A stretch of 64,000 bases of DNA from NCBI RefSeq assembly GCF_000384415.1, contig NZ_ARVU01000001.1:1550001-1614000 (forward strand), given 5' to 3'. This stretch comes from Cycloclasticus pugetii PS-1 (lineage in GTDB: Bacteria > Pseudomonadota > Gammaproteobacteria > Methylococcales > Cycloclasticaceae). Below the pieces are notes generated by a model. That model did not search any database, had not been told where the DNA came from, and was given only the letters and a program-made list of their open reading frames with translations. Positions 9,536 through 17,017 of this stretch are shown here, in pieces. A program made the position numbers and the translations under genes. Position 1 is the stretch's first letter; every line of letters begins with the position of its first letter.

Positions 9536-10261
9536 ATGCAAAGAAAGCCAGACATGATTACAAGGTCACCTTACAGAGGGTTTGCCGTACAAGCTGAACC
9601 TGAGGATGGTTACTACTTATACCAGCCTATCATCGACAATACGTTTGACCAACTTGATGCGATGATGAGCAGGCATAAGAGGGTCTTCACGTTCAGGTTT
9701 GACCTCAGGTACCCAAAAAACGTTGATAACTCAGAAATACAAGTATCGGCAGTGGTAGCCAATCTATTTCACCAAGTCAGCATTTATATGAAGAAAAAAG
9801 TAAAAAAACCAAGAGTTAGCCCTGCCTTACGCAACCACCTAGATGTCTGCTATCAGTGGGCAATCGAAACCGGACACGACAAAAAGCGGCACATACATTG
9901 TTGGATAGCGGCTGACGGCAACAAAAACTACAAGCCTGGATGGACTCGAACAACGGATGCACCTGGGGCAGGCATTCTGGGTATCTTAGATGCAAAGTGG
10001 CGCAATTTAACTGGCGGCAATATACATACAATCTCAGGGTGCAGGATGTTGACGCGAACGGATACTGCCCTATACGCTGAGTGCATCAAACATTACTCAT
10101 ACCTAGCAAAAGTCAAAGACAAATATGCACCCTCACTAAGAAAATATAGCCGGAATCATGGGAAATCACACATTAAGCATGCTAACGACCAGGCGCGCCC
10201 TAATGCAATCACAACCTCTGCGCAAGCAATAACAAACAGTTTACTCGACCAAGAGGCTTAG
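9536..10261 (+). CDS. YfjJ/YagK-like (inovirus Gp2-type) protein
   Basis: A 241-residue protein resembling the YagK/YfjJ (DUF3296, inovirus Gp2) family found in CP4-type prophages and P4-like satellites, thought to have a replication-related role. Visible: FTFRFDLRYPK beta-strand near residue 50-60, and a His-x-His motif KKRHIHCWIAADGNK near residue 116-130, reminiscent of HUH replication/relaxase cores, with a later YSYLAKVKDKY region. I could not identify a catalytic tyrosine with confidence. It sits between the candidate structured RNA and a second recombinase, consistent with an element replication gene. The family assignment is from recall of motif style, not a search. Confidence 0.65.
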   Translation: MQRKPDMITRSPYRGFAVQAEPEDGYYLYQPIIDNTFDQLDAMMSRHKRVFTFRFDLRYPKNVDNSEIQVSAVVANLFHQVSIYMKKKVKKPRVSPALRNHLDVCYQWAIETGHDKKRHIHCWIAADGNKNYKPGWTRTTDAPGAGILGILDAKWRNLTGGNIHTISGCRMLTRTDTALYAECIKHYSYLAKVKDKYAPSLRKYSRNHGKSHIKHANDQARPNAITTSAQAITNSLLDQEA

Positions 10262-10739
10262 AAGCGCCATGCAGCCACCTGGTGGCACCGTTGTCCTACT
10301 CAACTCATTTGTAGCAACAATGAATGACGAAGCGTTAGGCAGAACACCCCAACTGAGAAAGCTAAAGGCACGAGTTAGTTCACTGCTAATACTCCTCTCA
10401 CTCCTTCAAGAGAATTCAAAATGTGACCAACATCACATGTTGGCACTAAGCATCAAAATAACCCCAAAAGCTATATGACAGGTGAACACTTCAGCGCAAT
10501 ACTTTTAATATCGTTGATTACAAACTAAGCCATGACTAAAACAAATTTTCTTTTTGATTCAGCCATATATCAAGTAAGGACTGTCTTATTTTCACCTAAT
10601 TCGCCCAACAGATTTGACCAGATTAGTCCAAACACCTACCCCACATATACGAAATTTTAATTTCGTATATGTGGGGAGGCTTAAACAATTCTAGAATTCA
10701 GAGTATTCCTAATACACACAGTTAATATGACTAACTAAT
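10262..10739. other. Gene-free region with inverted repeats
   Basis: 478 nt without a convincing gene; an overlapping 69-codon frame at 10269-10478 has no ribosome binding site or recognisable content. It holds GCCACC/GGTGGC (10273-10285), a 7-bp-arm palindrome CCAACAT-CAC-ATGTTGG (10427-10443) and the 38-bp palindrome described separately. Confidence 0.5.
10639..10676. repeat. Perfect 38-bp palindrome upstream of second recombinase
   Basis: Two perfectly complementary 18-bp arms (CCCCACATATACGAAATT and its reverse complement) are separated by 2 nt. It ends 63 nt before the recombinase gene at 10740. There is no T-run, so it is not a standard terminator. It could be a recombinase target, an operator, or an origin-type cruciform. 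Confidence 0.85.
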
Positions 10740-11699
10740 ATGAGTAACAAGAGGCGAACAGATAACCCAATTTACAAAATTAAACTAACTATGAATGACG
10801 ATACACATGCAAAATTAATTCGAGATGGACGTAATTTTATCCAACAGAAATTCAAGGAAAATTCGCCCGCTGATGATGAACTAATAGGGTTCGTTCTCCA
10901 AAAGGCCTATCACTGTCAACCAACATCATGGGCTAACCTTAAACGTAGCGTCGCTATTTATTTAGATCATGTTACCTGCCAAAAATTGGCCGAAACAATA
11001 CGCGCACTAAAGAACCCAGCTATAACCAACAAGGAATACCCAACTATCCCCCAAAAGGTCAAGAAGCTAAGCATTAAAGATGCAGATATAATATTTGGTG
11101 CACTAAATAAACATAAGAGTGAAGCATTAAAATCAGCTGTCTTTGTTGCCTTTCATCTAGGTGCACGTCCATCCGAATTTAAATTTATAAAGCCCACATC
11201 AGCATCAACTTTCAAAATAACCACTTCTAAAAAAAGCGAAGATGGAAAACGAGGCGTTGATAGGGAAGTCATTGTTAATGACCCTCATATTGCAGAAGGA
11301 ATTAGAATATCCATCTCAAAATTGAAAGATATCAAAGTTAAAAAATTACAGGATAACTTTTCATATTTGATGAAAGGACTTTTCCCAAGAAGAAAAAAAA
11401 GGCCTACGCTATACACATTTAGACACCAACTCGCCTCTACTTTTAAAGCAAATGGATTCTCAAACGAAGTGATAGCTTATCTGCTGGGACATAAGTCAAC
11501 TAGAACCCAAGAACATTACGGACACAGCAAATCCGGTGGTGGTCGAGATATTTGCATTGAACCAAGCATTAGTGAAAGCGAGATAAAGTCATTCATCCTC
11601 GATAGACATTCTAAAAGAGACGCGAAGCTGTTTGAAAAAATCATAAAAGAAAAACTTGGGCCTTCTCGGCACCCCAAGACAGCTCAAATACAGCAGTGA
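10740..11699 (+). CDS. Tyrosine recombinase/integrase-like protein, atypical
   Basis: A 319-residue protein with the C-terminal fold of a phage integrase: R143 (GARPSEFK), Y225-x2-R228 (YTFRHQLAS), H251 (LLGHKSTRTQEHYGH) and nucleophile Y260. The usual histidine of the HxxR box is replaced by tyrosine, with a histidine just after the arginine. The N-terminal half has no clear arm-binding domain. It is a second recombinase, unrelated in sequence style to the ssrA integrase, preceded by a perfect 38-bp palindrome. It could resolve or invert element DNA, or derive from another mobile element. The rest of the C-terminus (residues 270-319) is charged and unassigned. Confidence 0.8.
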   Translation: MSNKRRTDNPIYKIKLTMNDDTHAKLIRDGRNFIQQKFKENSPADDELIGFVLQKAYHCQPTSWANLKRSVAIYLDHVTCQKLAETIRALKNPAITNKEYPTIPQKVKKLSIKDADIIFGALNKHKSEALKSAVFVAFHLGARPSEFKFIKPTSASTFKITTSKKSEDGKRGVDREVIVNDPHIAEGIRISISKLKDIKVKKLQDNFSYLMKGLFPRRKKRPTLYTFRHQLASTFKANGFSNEVIAYLLGHKSTRTQEHYGHSKSGGGRDICIEPSISESEIKSFILDRHSKRDAKLFEKIIKEKLGPSRHPKTAQIQQ

Positions 11700-11787
11700 A
11701 AGTTACACATTCAATATCAAGACTATTGTTAACTTCTATTTAATTTTAAAACAATTAAAAATAATATAAATTATTTAGCAAATAACG

Positions 11788-12132
11788 CTAGATAACCTCT
11801 TTGATTTTTTTCATAACACCCTTACGACCGCCCTCATCCAACTGGAAAAATAACAAAATTATCTCTGCCAACTGATCATCTTCAGTATAAAAATAGCAAA
11901 CTGGAACTTCCATAAATTCAGCTATTCGTTGCACCGTAGAATAATCTGGGGCGTGCTTCCCTTTTTCGTATTGATTCATTCGCGAGCTGGCAGAGAACGA
12001 GTCAATACCAACTAAAATACCCAATTCTTTTTGCGAAACTTTCTTTCGAATTCGAGCCTCTTTTAATCGCCTGGCTAACGGCGAAACAGCCCTTTTTACA
12101 CTCTTCATGTGGTATCCAATATTTGAAACCAA
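11788..12132 (-). CDS. XRE-family HTH transcriptional regulator
   Basis: A DNA-binding repressor-type protein of 114 codons; the probable start is the internal ATG at 12108 (MKSVKRA), giving 106 residues. The helix-turn-helix occupies about residues 20-75 of the long form: LARRLKEARIRKKVSQKELGILVG...SRMNQYEKGKHAPDYSTVQRIAEFMEVPVCYFY. The C-terminal tail (EIILLFFQLDEGGRKGVMKKIKEVI) is typical of phage-repressor-like members without a peptidase domain. It is divergent from the unknown gene at 12219. Their shared 86-nt region contains a 7-bp inverted repeat TACTAAG-GAATA-CTTAGTA, probably its operator, so it likely controls both itself and the phosphoesterase cassette. Confidence 0.88.
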   Translation of the reverse strand: MVSNIGYHMKSVKRAVSPLARRLKEARIRKKVSQKELGILVGIDSFSASSRMNQYEKGKHAPDYSTVQRIAEFMEVPVCYFYTEDDQLAEIILLFFQLDEGGRKGVMKKIKEVI

Positions 12133-12169
12133 TCAAACTCAGATAATCTTAGTTTTCTCCTTGTAAAGA

Positions 12170-12188
12170 TACTAAGGAATACTTAGTA
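12170..12188. promoter_or_regulatory. Probable operator of the XRE regulator
   Basis: TACTAAG-GAATA-CTTAGTA is a perfect 7-bp inverted repeat with a 5-bp spacer, in the divergent promoter region between the XRE gene and the unknown gene. A related half-site ATCTTAGT lies at 12147-12154. The position suits autorepression and control of the cassette. Confidence 0.55.
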
Positions 12189-12218
12189 TTAACCTTAAAT
12201 TATCAATAGTAACTAAAT

Positions 12219-12713
12219 ATGTTTTCAACTTTTGTAGCCAATGAAATTCATTTAATCCCAAGTTTTCACGAAGAAGGCGAGCAGTTTTGGTCAGCTATAA
12301 CACTAGAAATTAACAAGATGTTTCTTCAAGTCACATACCAAAGATCACAAGATGCTGAGCTTAAAAAAACTGTATTTCTTCTTAGCGCTGAACAACTAGA
12401 AAGATTAAGTCATATGGATGATATAGAAATATCTGAAGTAAACCTCGCCTCACCCGGCTCTCTCAACAAAACAGGGAAATGGCGACTGGAGCCCCTCAGC
12501 GAAATTTATGTAGGCTCCGAGCCAGGAGAGCATTGGCAGGATGCTTTTATATACCTAATGGATGACGGTCAAAAATATATTGATTCAGCAATGGGTAATG
12601 AAGAGAAAGATTTCACGCAAGTTCATTGTATTTTTAGCAAAAAAACTACTGAGAAAAATTCACCTAATAAAAATGATAGAACTAGAAACAATGCACACTC
12701 TAAAAGAACATAG
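12219..12713 (+). CDS. Hypothetical protein, first gene of phosphoesterase cassette
   Basis: A 164-residue protein that I do not recognise. It has no signal peptide or membrane segment. The first ~125 residues look like a compact alpha/beta domain (acidic, with FLLSAEQLERLSHMDDIEISEVNL and WQDAFIYLMDDGQKY). The last ~25 residues are polar, rich in N, K and T, and probably disordered. No good ribosome binding site precedes the ATG, and the transcription start could be very near it. It is the first gene after the XRE regulator's divergent promoter, and 45 nt precede the first phosphoesterase, so it is likely co-transcribed. It might modulate or guide the phosphoesterases; this is inference only. 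Confidence 0.6.
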   Translation: MFSTFVANEIHLIPSFHEEGEQFWSAITLEINKMFLQVTYQRSQDAELKKTVFLLSAEQLERLSHMDDIEISEVNLASPGSLNKTGKWRLEPLSEIYVGSEPGEHWQDAFIYLMDDGQKYIDSAMGNEEKDFTQVHCIFSKKTTEKNSPNKNDRTRNNAHSKRT

Positions 12714-12758
12714 ATCATTCACACACGAAGCTCAATTAAATGCACTTGGAGTAACTTT

Positions 12759-13517
12759 ATGAAAATCCAATTTTGCAGTGATTTACATATTGAGATGCGG
12801 CCGTTCGGCTACCGCTTAGAAAAAACGGATGCAGATGTCATTGTATTAGCGGGCGATATCGCGACTGGAATTAATACAATTGAATTCGCTGTTGAAGAAG
12901 CGGAATTACACAATAAACCCGTGATTGTGGTTGCAGGTAATCACGAGTTTTATCGGGGCGACTATTATTATGTGTTAAACGAAATGAGGAGTGCTGCAAG
13001 CCAGCACCCATTGGTTCACTTGCTAGAAAACAGTGAAATTGTCATTGATGGCGTTCGGTTTTTAGGCTGCACACTATGGACAGATTATGAAGTTAATGGT
13101 GAGCAAAATAAAGCTATTAACATGGCTTATTGCGGACGCATGTTGCGAGATCATGTGGTCATCCGCAATGGAGACTTCAACTTCACACCAAGCGATGCGG
13201 AAGAGCTTTGCCGTATTTCAAAGTTATTCTTAGCCCAAAAATTGGGTGTTAAATTTAATGGTCCCAGTGTAGTTGTGACTCATCACGGGCCAAGCTTGGA
13301 GTGTCAGCACAAGAGTTACAAAATGAGTGAAATATCAGCTGCCTTTACTTCTAATTTTGATGACTTAGTAACAAAACCTGATCTTTGGATTTATGGCCAT
13401 ACGCACTCAAATTTGGACATTAAAGTTGGTGATTGCAGACTTGTCAGTAATCAACAGGGCTATCCAAATGAGGCCATGCCAGTAGCGTTTAAGCCTAGTT
13501 TGGTGGTGGAGATTTGA
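12759..13517 (+). CDS. Calcineurin-like metallophosphoesterase 1
   Basis: A 252-residue cytoplasmic enzyme with all five metallophosphoesterase motifs: DLHIE (D8, H10), VLAGDIATG, VAGNHEFY (N and H ligands), VVTHHGPS and GHTHSN. The dinuclear metal site should be intact. The substrate is unknown; the family includes nucleotidases, phosphodiesterases and protein phosphatases. It is close in style to the third gene of the set (14228), sharing GNHEFY, RFLG/RFIG-TTLWT and VVTHHAPS-type blocks, which suggests an ancient duplication. It ends 1 nt before the second phosphoesterase. Confidence 0.88.
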   Translation: MKIQFCSDLHIEMRPFGYRLEKTDADVIVLAGDIATGINTIEFAVEEAELHNKPVIVVAGNHEFYRGDYYYVLNEMRSAASQHPLVHLLENSEIVIDGVRFLGCTLWTDYEVNGEQNKAINMAYCGRMLRDHVVIRNGDFNFTPSDAEELCRISKLFLAQKLGVKFNGPSVVVTHHGPSLECQHKSYKMSEISAAFTSNFDDLVTKPDLWIYGHTHSNLDIKVGDCRLVSNQQGYPNEAMPVAFKPSLVVEI

Positions 13518-13518
13518 A

Positions 13519-14193
13519 GTGCCTACAACGAGCAGCATTATCTACGCAGGCGATCCACACGGTGACTTTAGAGCCATCATTGAATCAGCCTTAACCCTTA
13601 GGCCTGAAGCCGTCATTATTTTAGGTGATTTTGGGCTATCAGTTCCTCTTCAAATTGAATTAGAGGAAATATCAAGGTTATCGTCAGTATTTTGGATTCC
13701 AGGCAATCACGACTATGACTCCCCCAGCTTATATTCAAACTTATTTGAATCCGACTATGCCGGCAATAATATCGATGGGCGCGTTGTTGATATTGGTGAT
13801 CTAAAGGTTGCTGGCCTAGGTGGGATTTTTAGAGGCAAGGTATGGAATCCGAATGAAGGTATTAGGTGGAAAAAGCGCGAAGATTTACTGCGCTTTTTAC
13901 CTAACAACGTCACGAATAATGGGCTTCCACTTCGCCACGAAGCAGCTATTTGGCCAGAAGATTATGAGCGTTTAAGTGAGCTGTCTGCTGATATCTTAGT
14001 TACCCATGAAGCGCCAAGTTGTCACCAACATGGTTTCCAGGCAATTGATTTAATGGCTGAAATGATGGGCGTCAAACAAATCTTTCATGGCCATCATCAC
14101 CACTATTATCAAGCAACATTAAAAGGTGGCATTACAGTAACTGGTGCACCGATCGCTGGGGTAGTTGATCAGAAAGGGAAGCTCATATTTTGA
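13519..14193 (+). CDS. Calcineurin-like metallophosphoesterase 2
   Basis: A 224-residue metallophosphoesterase with a GTG start one base after the preceding stop, so tightly coupled. Motifs are AGDPHGD (D and H ligands), ILGDFG, IPGNHDYD, LVTHEAPS and GHHHHYY. It differs from its neighbours in the HGD-type first motif and in GNHD rather than GNHE, so it belongs to another subfamily of the fold, closer to the ones resembling diadenosine-type or serine/threonine phosphatases. The substrate is unknown. No signal peptide. Confidence 0.87.
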   Translation: MPTTSSIIYAGDPHGDFRAIIESALTLRPEAVIILGDFGLSVPLQIELEEISRLSSVFWIPGNHDYDSPSLYSNLFESDYAGNNIDGRVVDIGDLKVAGLGGIFRGKVWNPNEGIRWKKREDLLRFLPNNVTNNGLPLRHEAAIWPEDYERLSELSADILVTHEAPSCHQHGFQAIDLMAEMMGVKQIFHGHHHHYYQATLKGGITVTGAPIAGVVDQKGKLIF

Positions 14194-14227
14194 CATTAAA
14201 TAAAAATCTGACTGAGGGAAATAAATT

Positions 14228-15049
14228 ATGAAAATACACCTAATCAGCGACATTCATATTGAGATGGATCCAAAATTGATTTTGTCTGCTCCTCACGGAA
14301 CCGACCTGATTGTTCTTGCGGGCGATATTGCGAACGGTACGGATGCAATTGAATGGATTCAAAGATGTTATGGGGCAGAGATAGACATAATCTACATTGC
14401 CGGCAACCATGAGTTCTATTTTAATGACATGTCCGTCACAAATGACATTGCTGAACTTACTTCTGGTACGAATATTCATTTCTTAGATAATCAAATTAAA
14501 ATCATCAATGACGTTAGGTTTATTGGTACGACGCTTTGGACTAGTTTTGACAACTGGGGTGACGAAAAAGGCATTAACAAGCTACATGGCATAATGAATG
14601 ACTACAACTATACTAAGGCGACTGATTTTTATGCAGACCCAGTTCTCGTTGAACGGGCCATTCGCATTAGAAAAGAATCGTTAGGGTCTCTAGGTGCCCA
14701 GAAAGGTTTACTAGTGCCTGTTATCACTTATATTAAACATTTAGATGCGGTTAAGTTCCTTAATAATGAGCTTGCTAAACCATATGATGGCAAAACAGTT
14801 GTCGTGACTCATCATGCCCCATCTTACAGCTCTGTAAACCCTTCAAAAGAAGAATACAAACACGCATACGCTAGTTCTCTTGAGCACTTAATTGCAAAGC
14901 ACTCTGGCAGCATCGACGCATGGTTCCACGGTCATTTGCATGTGCCGGTAAATTATAAGATTTCAGGCGTTCCAATTATCAGCAATCCTCGCGATTATCC
15001 TTTGTATGCGCGGAACCCCGACGTAAAGGACTTTATTTTTGAAGTTTAG
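14228..15049 (+). CDS. Calcineurin-like metallophosphoesterase 3
   Basis: A 273-residue enzyme with intact motifs DIHIE, VLAGDIANG, IAGNHEFY, VVTHHAPS and HGHLHVP. It resembles phosphoesterase 1 but has a ~40-residue insertion around residues 130-180 (FYADPVLVERAIRIRKES...GLLVPVITYIKHL). GAGGG precedes the ATG by 9 nt. It is the last gene of the cassette. Having three different members of the same enzyme fold in one operon is unusual and suggests either sequential action or distinct substrates. The IS element begins about 60 nt after it. Confidence 0.87.
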   Translation: MKIHLISDIHIEMDPKLILSAPHGTDLIVLAGDIANGTDAIEWIQRCYGAEIDIIYIAGNHEFYFNDMSVTNDIAELTSGTNIHFLDNQIKIINDVRFIGTTLWTSFDNWGDEKGINKLHGIMNDYNYTKATDFYADPVLVERAIRIRKESLGSLGAQKGLLVPVITYIKHLDAVKFLNNELAKPYDGKTVVVTHHAPSYSSVNPSKEEYKHAYASSLEHLIAKHSGSIDAWFHGHLHVPVNYKISGVPIISNPRDYPLYARNPDVKDFIFEV

Positions 15050-15148
15050 CGCAAAGACTAATGAGAGCACTACATTATTCCTGAAACGATCAACCAAGTA
15101 TGGTCAATTGTAATCCCCCCATAAGTAACCGAAGTTTTAAGCAGAGGG

Positions 15149-16027
15149 TTAAGCTGCATTCAGTAATTGTCTGGGCGGTATGCCTCCAATTGCTGTATGC
15201 GGCCGTTCATTATTGTAAGACCAAAGCCACTGAGTAGCCAATAATTGAGCTTGCTCGATTGATTCAAACAGGTGTAAATCTAACCATTCATGGCGAGCTG
15301 TTCGGTTAAAGCTGAACCAAACAGTTTTATCGTTTGAGTGAAACTTATGCCCTTTGGGTATAAATCGTTCGATATAAGCATTTTGAGTCGGTTTGCCGGG
15401 TTGGATATAGAGCAAAGTTATTTGCTGTTTTATTGTCCAGTTTTTCAGGGTTTGGCTGATATATTCGGGACCATTGTCACAGCGTAAAGCTTGCGGCTTA
15501 CCCCGCCATTCAATGATCTGTTCCAGCGACCGAATAACTCGAGAGCTTGGTAATGATAGGTCAACATCAACACCTAAACCTTCACGATTGTAATCATCAA
15601 TGACATTGAAGGTGCGGATAGTACGACCATCATTCAGGGTGTCGCTCATAAAATCCATCGACCAAACTTGGTTGATCGCTTCAGGAACGTTCAGAGCCTC
15701 CGGCTTCTCTCTTTTGATACGACGCTTAGGTTTTATCCGTAAGTTCAACTCTAGCTCCCTGTAGATGCGGTAGACGCGTTTATGGTTCCAACCATAGCCT
15801 TTGATATTACGAAGGTATAAAAAACACAAGCCAAAGCCCCAACGCTTATGCGTAGTACTTAACCTCAATAACCAATCAGCTATTTTTTCATTCTCCGTAG
15901 AGAGTTTGGCTTGATAGCGATAGCAGGTTTCACTGATAGAAAATACCGTGCAAGAAATCCTTATATTAGCTTTATTCTCACTAACTGATCTTTGTGCCAT
16001 CTCTCGTCGTCGAGATGGCGTTACCAC
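15149..16027 (-). CDS. IS3-family transposase OrfB with internal insertion
   Basis: DDE integrase-core transposase made by -1 frameshift from orfA. The GTG-initiated frame of 292 residues starts at 16027. The catalytic core contains D in VWSMDFMSD, D in LRCDNGPEY and E in NAYIERF, followed normally by NRT-RHEWLD. Here 18 residues (IPKGHKFHSNDKTVWFSF, nucleotides 15308-15361) are inserted in frame between ERF and NRTARHEWLD, right after the catalytic glutamate. The frame stays open, but the insertion is in the active-site helix and probably abolishes activity. The C-terminal IGGIPPRQLL is normal. Confidence 0.88.
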   Translation of the reverse strand: MVTPSRRREMAQRSVSENKANIRISCTVFSISETCYRYQAKLSTENEKIADWLLRLSTTHKRWGFGLCFLYLRNIKGYGWNHKRVYRIYRELELNLRIKPKRRIKREKPEALNVPEAINQVWSMDFMSDTLNDGRTIRTFNVIDDYNREGLGVDVDLSLPSSRVIRSLEQIIEWRGKPQALRCDNGPEYISQTLKNWTIKQQITLLYIQPGKPTQNAYIERFIPKGHKFHSNDKTVWFSFNRTARHEWLDLHLFESIEQAQLLATQWLWSYNNERPHTAIGGIPPRQLLNAA

Positions 16028-16287
16028 TTTTTTTCAATGGCCTCTCTGGCAATCTCAGCCTTGAGTTTTTCTTCAGCATACATCTTTTTGAGGCGCCGAT
16101 TCTCGTCTTCAAGCTCTTTCATGCGCTTCATGAGCGACGCATCCATACCACCAAACTTAGACCGCCATTTATAGAATGTCGCATTGCTCATGCCATGTTC
16201 ACGACATAAATCTGAAACTGGTGTGCCGGCTTCATTTTGCTTCAAGATTGACAGAATTTGACTGTCTGTGTAACGTGACTTCTTCAT
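16021..16287 (-). CDS. IS3-family transposase OrfA
   Basis: An 88-residue DNA-binding protein with an N-terminal helix-turn-helix (TDSQILSILKQNEAGTPVSDLCREHGMSNATFYKWRSKFGG) and a C-terminal leucine-zipper-type coiled coil (MKRMKELEDENRRLKKMYAEEKLK). Just before its stop an A7 run (minus strand, 16028-16034) followed by G is the likely -1 frameshift site that fuses it to OrfB; the frames overlap by 7 nt. It binds the inverted repeats of the IS. Confidence 0.92.
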   Translation of the reverse strand: MKKSRYTDSQILSILKQNEAGTPVSDLCREHGMSNATFYKWRSKFGGMDASLMKRMKELEDENRRLKKMYAEEKLKAEIAREAIEKKW

Positions 16288-16357
16288 AGAAAACTCCTTT
16301 AATTCATTATAAGAATTTTCTACTTAAAACTCCCTTGGTTTTTTGGGGGGATTACAA

Positions 16358-16446
16358 CACAATTAGGGCTAACCGAAAACTTAAGCTTTCCCACTATGAT
16401 TACTAGCTGCATTAAGATTCTACAAAGAAAATAAGGTTGTCTAATC
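16358..16446. other. Short spacer, no feature
   Basis: No gene or repeat recognised; together with 16939-17017 (very AT-rich) it frames the pseudogene between the IS and the polysaccharide locus. Confidence 0.4.
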
Positions 16447-16938
16447 TCACTCAGATTCAGTTAAACACTCTTTGTTAATCCAATCATTATTTCTAACCAA
16501 AGAGCATAATAATTCAACCCGTTGATAATCCTTTGAGGCACGATATAAGTGTTTAGGGTTTCGTTTCAATACTTTGTTAACAGCCATTAAAACCACCTGA
16601 CTTGTCCAGTCATCCAGTAAATGCCACGTTAATAACCCTAATTGAACCACCCCCACCTGTAGGCCTCTTTCATTAGGCCCAAGCCGCATCGTTTCTATAA
16701 GCGCTTCTTGAAATTAAGCATCAATCTCAGAGGCCCGTATTTTTGCTTTAGCCGGTCTAAACGCACATACTGCGACATTCGGTTTTCATCTATTGAAAGA
16801 AAGACTTGGGATCAAGAAAAAATCGCCCATCTGAAAGAAATCAGGGTCTTGCCGTTCAATCGCTAACCTCAGGATAACAACCAACGACACTAGGGTGGCG
16901 CTTATTATTTTATTAACAAATAAATTTAAATTAATCAT
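16447..16938 (-). pseudogene. Decayed gene with two in-frame stops, N-terminal membrane segment
   Basis: Reading from an ATG at 16938 gives one frame of 163 codons interrupted by TGA at 16786-16788 and TAA at 16714-16716; the frame then continues to 16447. The N-terminus (residues 1-25, FVNKIISATLVSLVVILRLA) is a hydrophobic anchor, followed by ERQDPDFFQMGDFFLIPSLSFNR. The C-terminal part contains LTWHLLDDWTSQVVLMAVNKVLKRNPKHL. The same frame throughout suggests a once intact protein of ~160 residues. I do not recognise the family. It is next to the IS and to a conserved-looking EPS locus, so it may be a lost EPS gene or element debris. Confidence 0.55.
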
Positions 16939-17017
16939 CTAACTATTTTAAATATATATTTTTTTTATTTTATTTTAATATAATATAAAAAAACCGGTAT
17001 TGCCGAAACGATCTATT

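Larger units (their letters stand above)
15108..16357 (-). mobile_element. IS3-family insertion sequence (IS407-like subgroup)
   Basis: About 1250 bp with imperfect terminal inverted repeats that begin TTGTAATCCCCCC at both ends (left 15108-15120; right, reverse complement, ends 16357), extending with GTTTTAAG-AGA similarity inside. It encodes overlapping orfA and orfB on the minus strand with an A7G slippery run. I see no clear target-site duplication. It separates the phosphoesterase cassette from the polysaccharide locus and carries a damaged transposase. Confidence 0.88.

Noticed and set aside
10269-10478. 69-codon ORF after the YfjJ-like gene
   Set aside because: No ribosome binding site and no recognisable content; it lies in a region of inverted repeats.
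15101-16365. Target-site duplication for the IS3 element
   Set aside because: Flanking bases (TCAA before, CACA after) do not match at 3 or 4 bp, so none is claimed.
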